Shown here piece by piece: positions 14,738 to 18,655 of a DNA stretch of 18,655 nt. Source of the stretch: Halanaerobiales bacterium (GTDB lineage Bacteria > Bacillota > Halanaerobiia > Halanaerobiales > M55B127); assembly GCA_021736965.1 (NCBI GenBank), contig JAIPEV010000009.1, forward strand, positions 1 through 18,655, read 5' to 3'. The first letter of the stretch is position 1, and each line of letters starts with the position of its first letter. The notes under the pieces were generated by a model. That model was given only the letters and a program-made list of their open reading frames with translations. It did not search any database and was not told the DNA's origin. The position numbers and the translations under genes were made by a program.

Positions 14738-15628
14738 TTAGTGAAAATACCTTAATATTCTTAATTTCCATAAAATAGGTTTAATCTCAACAAATTGATC
14801 ACTCAAAACTTTATCAATTATTTTCATCCCAATATTAACTCTTGCATCAATCATCTCTTTGCCTTTATCAGCATTCGCCTTTGTTGGACACCCTAAATAA
14901 GGTATCATATTTTTATCATTAATCCAGGCTAAGTTAACAGCAAGATGATATAGACTTTTACTATTAAATGTCCTTGCTATTTTATAAATATATTTACTAA
15001 GCCCATTAAAATTTGGAATAGTTGAGTCTTTTAGATCTTGATAGTTACCAACATTTTCTTTAGATAGATATAATAATAACGATGTTTCATTACTTCCTGC
15101 ATGTAGGTCTTTATCATCACCATATTCTATATCTTCAGATACTAATCGATCTAATAATTCTTTATTATTTTCTATCATCAATCTAAAAAAATAGTTGAAT
15201 AGATCTATCGCATAAAAATTATGTTTTTTATATATCTTATTAGTTACAGCTTGAATTGCCATCTGGTGGGTTGGCCCTCCATGATTATCAATTATAAATA
15301 GATACTTAAAATTTATTTTTGCTAACTGTTCAATATAATTATATAGTATCTTTTCTAATAATCTTGTTTTTATTTCTAAAGATCCATCTACCGGTAAAAG
15401 TGAACTACCAAAAGGTAAAGATGGTATTTTTATTACAGTATGATTGGGATATTTCTTTTCAATTTCTTCTTTGTACTTAAGTAGTAACTTTTCAGATATT
15501 ATTAAATCAGTACCCAATGGAAGGTGTGGACCATGGGTTTCAATCGGACTTAAGGCCAAAAGCAATATAGTTTTATCTTTATTTAAATTATGTACTTCTT
15601 GAAATGTCATATCCTTATATTTAAGCAA
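14738..15628 (-). CDS. Creatininase-family amidohydrolase
   Basis: Metal-dependent amidohydrolase of 296 residues. Ligand motifs are well preserved: SPIETHGPHLPLGTD gives E30, H32 and D41, the HGG motif is in IDNHGGPTHQ, and a second His-Glu pair is in DLHAGSNETS. The family contains creatininase, FAPy deformylases and mycofactocin-system MftE, so the substrate is open. The start is TTG at 15628, 7 nt after GAGGT; an internal ATG six codons later has no ribosome site. It lies 25 nt after the glycosyltransferase and 29 nt before the GNAT gene, so an operon is likely. No creatine-degradation or mycofactocin genes are in view. Confidence 0.88.
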   Translation of the reverse strand: MLKYKDMTFQEVHNLNKDKTILLLALSPIETHGPHLPLGTDLIISEKLLLKYKEEIEKKYPNHTVIKIPSLPFGSSLLPVDGSLEIKTRLLEKILYNYIEQLAKINFKYLFIIDNHGGPTHQMAIQAVTNKIYKKHNFYAIDLFNYFFRLMIENNKELLDRLVSEDIEYGDDKDLHAGSNETSLLLYLSKENVGNYQDLKDSTIPNFNGLSKYIYKIARTFNSKSLYHLAVNLAWINDKNMIPYLGCPTKANADKGKEMIDARVNIGMKIIDKVLSDQFVEIKPILWKLRILRYFH

Positions 15629-15653
15629 AGTAAAAACCTCATTTATAATTAGA

Positions 15654-16826
15654 TTATTTTATTAATTTTTCCCACTCTTTTAAAATCATGTCTGCAGAAA
15701 AATCAATAGCACGTTTTGCAGACATTTCCATGTAGTTATCATAAAGATCGTAGTCATCTAGAAGTTTAATTATTGCATCTGATAAGATTATTTCATTTTT
15801 ATTTAAAACCTTACTATTGATATTTAATTTATTATCAGCAATTGGTACCAAGATTCCATATTCACCAAAAAAAGGTTCTTTAATATTATTTACATAGTTC
15901 TTTGGGCTGACTAATTTAATAATCTGGTCTGAACAGGTAGTTGTTATGATCGGTCTGGCGCAAGACATTGCATCTAAAACTTCTTTTTTACCTTGTTCAA
16001 GGTGAGAACTTAATACAAAAATGTCTGATCTTATTATATATTTATATTTATTATCAAAGTTACTGACTATTTTGATATCATTTTCAAAATTCATACTTTT
16101 AATCAGTTGATCCAGCTCTTTTTTTAATGGACCATCTCCTATTATTAATAACTTTGCGTTTTTAAATCTTTCTTTTATTCTAATAAAAGCCTTTATTAAA
16201 TGCCAATGCCCTTTATGCTCAACTAATTCTCCAGTACTTACTATAACATTATCTTCAAAGAAATCTTTTAACTCTGGTTCAATCTCTTGAGCTGCTTGAT
16301 TGCTGATAAAATCAATTGAAAGGATCTGATCTATTACTTGTATACTGTTATCTTTTAAACCATATTGTGCTATTAAATGATTTTTCTTTGTTTTGGAATC
16401 GACAACAATCTTATCCGCTTTCTCATACATTCTTTTAATAAACTTCTCTAAAATAAAACTATCATCAACTACATTATCAATATTTAATATTATATCCTCA
16501 TTGATCTTACTTAATGAATTTAATATATTTGCTTTTTTACCAAAACTTATAGTTTTATCAATCTTAAATCTATTTTTTATTTCTTTTAATTGATTTATTT
16601 TATTATAATATTTAATTGGAAACTTTATAAGAGAGTTATCAATATCCATATCCAGATAAACAACCTTATTCTTATCTACTATATCTAAATCAATATCCCC
16701 AGATAAAACAAATAATTTAATATTATATTTTTCTATTAACTTTTTAAGTAGTGTTCTTTTTGAAATATCAAGGTCTCTTTTATAGTTATTTAATAAAACT
16801 GCCAACCTTAATTCTTTTTTCATCAT
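15654..16826 (-). CDS. GT4-type glycosyltransferase
   Basis: A GT-B-fold glycosyltransferase (~390 residues) that would transfer a sugar from a nucleotide donor to a lipid, polymer or small molecule. The C-terminal Rossmann domain is clear: VIVSTGELVEHKGHWHLIKAFIRI, AKLLIIGDGPLKKELDQLI and DIFVLSSHLEQGKKEVLDAMSCARPIITT. In the last, the second Glu of the usual E-x7-E motif is Asp, and the typical EGFG is EQGKK, so donor binding may be altered. The N-terminal acceptor domain is poorly conserved. ATGGAGGTAACT upstream contains the ribosome site itself, so the ATG at 16838 is not the start; I use 16826, with 16823 equally possible. It is the first gene of a four-gene group. Confidence 0.83.
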   Translation of the reverse strand: MMKKELRLAVLLNNYKRDLDISKRTLLKKLIEKYNIKLFVLSGDIDLDIVDKNKVVYLDMDIDNSLIKFPIKYYNKINQLKEIKNRFKIDKTISFGKKANILNSLSKINEDIILNIDNVVDDSFILEKFIKRMYEKADKIVVDSKTKKNHLIAQYGLKDNSIQVIDQILSIDFISNQAAQEIEPELKDFFEDNVIVSTGELVEHKGHWHLIKAFIRIKERFKNAKLLIIGDGPLKKELDQLIKSMNFENDIKIVSNFDNKYKYIIRSDIFVLSSHLEQGKKEVLDAMSCARPIITTTCSDQIIKLVSPKNYVNNIKEPFFGEYGILVPIADNKLNINSKVLNKNEIILSDAIIKLLDDYDLYDNYMEMSAKRAIDFSADMILKEWEKLIK

Positions 16827-16838
16827 AGTTACCTCCAT

Positions 16839-16974
16839 TATTTATAAAACAATGACTATTCCACTTACTATATTTATTCAACAGAATTTATAATTTTCCT
16901 TGGAAATTAAGGTGAATAATTAAATCAATTATTAAAAAAAATGTATAAACACTACTTTTTGATTCATTATTTGG
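16839..16974. other. AT-rich intergenic region between the glycosyltransferase and flavoprotein genes
   Basis: This 136-bp spacer should hold the promoter of the four-gene group and the end of the flavoprotein transcript, but I cannot place either firmly. Two weak inverted repeats are visible, AATAATT/AATTATT and AATTTTCC/GGAAATT, neither followed by a good T run. TTGAAT and TATAAA occur but at the wrong spacing. Confidence 0.3.
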
Positions 16975-17523
16975 TTATTTATTTAATAATAAAGATGCTT
17001 CTTTTAATTGTAACTTGCCATTTTTATTATCATCTACAGTTACTTTGTCTGTATTTGGAATAAATACTTTATCAACTACTTCAGCTTTTATATCTTTTAA
17101 AACACCTTCTAATACTATCTCAGCTGCTTTAAACTGTTTATTATATGGAGGAGCGCCACCACATAATAATAAAACTGCCTTTTTATTTTTTTCAGTAATC
17201 TCATCTCGTTTAACCGCTGCCCAATAAACTTGACATCTATCTACAATATTTTTTAAGGGCCCAGGTATACAATTGAAATAGAGTGGACTAGCAAAAACTA
17301 TATTATCAGCCTGATCTATTTTTTTATAAATGCTCTGCATCTTATCATCAATAGAACATCCTGAGTTTTCCCAACAGTATTTACAGTCAATACATGGAGA
17401 AACTTCACTTCTATATGCATTTATTAGTTCAATTTCACCTTTTAAACTTTCCGAAAATATATTTACCATTGTCTTAGTGTTTGCATTATTTCTTGCAGAA
17501 CCAAATAAAATCAAAGTATTCAA
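16975..17523 (-). CDS. Flavodoxin-fold NAD(P)H/FMN reductase with iron-sulfur-flavoprotein-like cysteine motif
   Basis: A 182-residue FMN-binding protein. The start MNTLILFGSARNNANTKTMV is the phosphate-binding loop of NADPH-dependent FMN reductases, and ASPLYFNCIPGPLKNIVDRC is the second flavin-binding stretch. Between them C44, C47, C50 and C56 (C-x2-C-x2-C-x5-C) form the compact motif that in archaeal and clostridial iron-sulfur flavoproteins holds a [4Fe-4S] cluster. Such proteins pass electrons from ferredoxin and can reduce O2 or H2O2; that role is inferred. The start is TTG at 17523 with TGGGGGT upstream as ribosome site. It follows the dppC terminator and precedes the glycosyltransferase group. 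Some relatives keep only part of this cysteine set, so a plain flavin reductase is possible. Confidence 0.83.
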   Translation of the reverse strand: MNTLILFGSARNNANTKTMVNIFSESLKGEIELINAYRSEVSPCIDCKYCWENSGCSIDDKMQSIYKKIDQADNIVFASPLYFNCIPGPLKNIVDRCQVYWAAVKRDEITEKNKKAVLLLCGGAPPYNKQFKAAEIVLEGVLKDIKAEVVDKVFIPNTDKVTVDDNKNGKLQLKEASLLLNK

Positions 17524-17551
17524 CTTTTATAACCCCCAGTCATTTACCAGT

Positions 17552-17590
17552 AAAATAAAAAAACCCACCCTTATATTTTAAAGGTGGGAG
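17552..17590 (-). terminator. Terminator of the dpp-like operon
   Basis: On the minus strand CCCACC (17588-17583) pairs with GGTGGG (17569-17564), extended by TT/AA, around an A/T-rich loop, and is followed by seven T (17563-17557) just after the dppC stop at 17601. Confidence 0.88.
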
Positions 17591-17600
17591 TTATCTTTTT

Positions 17601-18479
17601 TTATACATTCTTCATTTTTGGATCCAATGCATCTCTCAGTCCATCACCAAGTAAGTTAAATCCAAGTACACCAAATATAATTGCTAAACCAGGGAACGTT
17701 GCTACCCAGGGAGCTTTCTGTAGAGAACTTCTAGCATCACTTAACATTGCACCCCATTCTGGTGTTGGAGGCTGTGCTCCTAAACCAAGAAAACTTAAGG
17801 CGGCTGCTTCTAAAATAGCAGTAGCTATACTAAGGGTTGTTTGAACAATAAGTGGTGCCATAGCATTAGGTAGTAAATGATAAAATATGATTCTTAAGTC
17901 ATTAGCACCCATCATTCTCGCTGCTGCAATATATTCACTTTCTTTTATTGATATTGTAGAAGAACGTATTATTCTAGCAAATCTAGGTATATTAATAATA
18001 CCAATAGCTAACATAGCATTTTTTAACTGTGGCCCCAAGATGGCAACTATTGCAATTGCTAATAAGATCGCGGGAAAGGCTAACATTATATCCATTATTC
18101 TCATGATAACCATATCTAAAATACCACCATAGTAACCTGCTAATAATCCTAAAAAGACTCCTGTAACTAATGCTATCCCTATTGAAAATAATCCTACCTG
18201 TAATGAAATCCTTGACCCATATATAATTCTACTTAAGATATCTCTACCCATTTCATCAGTTCCTAAAAGATATGTTGAAGATGGTGGCTTATATCTCATT
18301 ATTATGTTTTGTTGTAATGGATCATGAGGAGCTATATATGGAGCAAAGATTGCAACTAAAATTAAAAATCCAATAAGGATAATTCCTAATACACCTATTC
18401 TACTTTTTAAGAGTCTCCTACCGGCTTCATACCAGGGATTACCTGTATTCAATTTTTCTTCAATTATCTGTTTTTCCAT
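17601..18479 (-). CDS. dppC: Peptide/nickel-type ABC transporter permease (DppC/OppC family)
   Basis: Inner-membrane permease subunit of an ABC importer, 292 residues with about six hydrophobic segments. N-terminal GIILIGFLILVAIFAPYIAPHDP, then YLLGTDEMGRDILSRIIYGSRISLQVG, is the classic OppC N-terminal domain. The EAA loop that contacts the ATPases is EYIAAARMMGANDLRIIFYHLLPN, and the C-terminal LGLGAQPPTPEWGAML and ATFPGLAIIFGVLGFNLLGDGLRDALDPK are family hallmarks. The ATG at 18479 follows AGGAGTGA. It lies 17 nt after the dppB-like gene. The substrate (di/oligopeptide, nickel or other) depends on the binding protein, which is outside the window. It is last in its operon on this side. Confidence 0.94.
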   Translation of the reverse strand: MEKQIIEEKLNTGNPWYEAGRRLLKSRIGVLGIILIGFLILVAIFAPYIAPHDPLQQNIIMRYKPPSSTYLLGTDEMGRDILSRIIYGSRISLQVGLFSIGIALVTGVFLGLLAGYYGGILDMVIMRIMDIMLAFPAILLAIAIVAILGPQLKNAMLAIGIINIPRFARIIRSSTISIKESEYIAAARMMGANDLRIIFYHLLPNAMAPLIVQTTLSIATAILEAAALSFLGLGAQPPTPEWGAMLSDARSSLQKAPWVATFPGLAIIFGVLGFNLLGDGLRDALDPKMKNV

Positions 18480-18496
18480 TTAATTCACTCCTACCA

Positions 18497-18655
18497 TTAA
18501 CTGTACTCTATTCTAGGGTCAATAGCTGCATATGAAATATCTACTAATAAGTTAACTAATACAAATGTACCCGCAAAAAACAATATTCCACCCTGTACTA
18601 CTGGAAAATCTCTAGCATAAATAGCATCAACTAAGTACTTGCCTAATCCAGGCCA
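18497..18655 (-). CDS. dppB: ABC transporter permease, DppB/OppB family (C-terminal part only)
   Basis: The last 52 residues of a permease running off the right edge. The visible end, WPGLGKYLVDAIYARDF then PVVQGGILFFAGTFVLVNLLVDISYAAIDPRIEYS, is the canonical DppB C-terminus (PGLG, DxPVVQG, NLLVDxxYxxxDPRI). It stops at TAA 18499-18497, 17 nt before dppC, and is clearly cotranscribed with it. The N-terminal majority lies outside the window. Confidence 0.95.
   Translation of the reverse strand, partial: WPGLGKYLVDAIYARDFPVVQGGILFFAGTFVLVNLLVDISYAAIDPRIEYS

Noticed and set aside
14738..15628. Creatininase-like gene plus glycosyltransferase as a mycofactocin cluster
   Set aside because: There is no radical SAM enzyme, precursor peptide or carrier protein, and the glycosyltransferase is GT4-like rather than the GT2-like MftF type.
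1..18655. CRISPR arrays, tRNA or rRNA genes, prophage or defence islands
   Set aside because: No regularly spaced repeats, no cloverleaf or rRNA-like stretches, and no recognisable phage or defence genes were seen on either strand.

Overview
The window is 18.6 kb of very AT-rich DNA from what looks like a strictly anaerobic low-GC Firmicute (a Clostridia or Halanaerobiales type is my best guess). The clues are a tungsten-type aldehyde:ferredoxin oxidoreductase, a class I hybrid cluster protein, FeoAB, an ISLre2-family transposase, strong AGGAGG-like ribosome binding sites and frequent TTG start codons. No rRNA, tRNA or CRISPR array is visible. The gene at the left edge and the one at the right edge are cut by the window.

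Layout. (1) 2-4034, plus strand: an operon of a polyferredoxin with an unusual N-terminal domain, an AOR-family oxidoreductase and an NhaC-type Na+/H+ antiporter. (2) 4068-8378: a nitrosative/oxidative-stress style module made of a DUF438-hemerythrin-PAS sensor (minus), a divergent Crp/Fnr-family regulator without cysteines (plus), a TetR-family regulator (plus) and a convergent hcp (minus). hcp and the tetR-like gene carry almost the same 17-bp operator, in both cases centred at -41.5 from a good -10 box, so both look like class II targets of the neighbouring Crp/Fnr protein. (3) 8533-9229, minus: an ECF-transporter S component with its own sigma-A promoter, a structured leader of about 90 nt and a terminator. 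(4) 9243-10797: a complete ISLre2-like insertion sequence with terminal inverted repeats, a 9-bp direct repeat at its ends and a hairpin that can bury the transposase ribosome binding site. (5) 10899-13232, minus: a Fur-box-controlled feoA-feoB operon ending in a 49-residue cysteine-rich zinc-ribbon protein. (6) 13234-16826, minus: a close-packed group of a GT4-type glycosyltransferase, a creatininase-family amidohydrolase, a GNAT acetyltransferase and a DUF6765 protein, closed by a terminator. (7) 16975-17523, minus: an iron-sulfur-flavoprotein-like reductase. (8) 17552-18655, minus: the end of a dppB-like gene, a complete dppC-like permease and a terminator.

How the parts fit: AOR passes aldehyde electrons to ferredoxin through the adjacent polyferredoxin, and the linked antiporter suggests a tie to ion or pH homeostasis. 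Hcp, the hemerythrin/PAS protein and the Crp/Fnr regulator form a plausible NO/O2-defence circuit in which one regulator also drives a second (TetR) regulator. The feo operon supplies Fe(II) for these Fe-S-rich enzymes. The most novel-looking items are the duplicated operator circuit, the unclassified leader RNA of the ECF gene, the tiny zinc-ribbon gene translationally packed against feoB, and the domain fusion in the AOR-linked ferredoxin.
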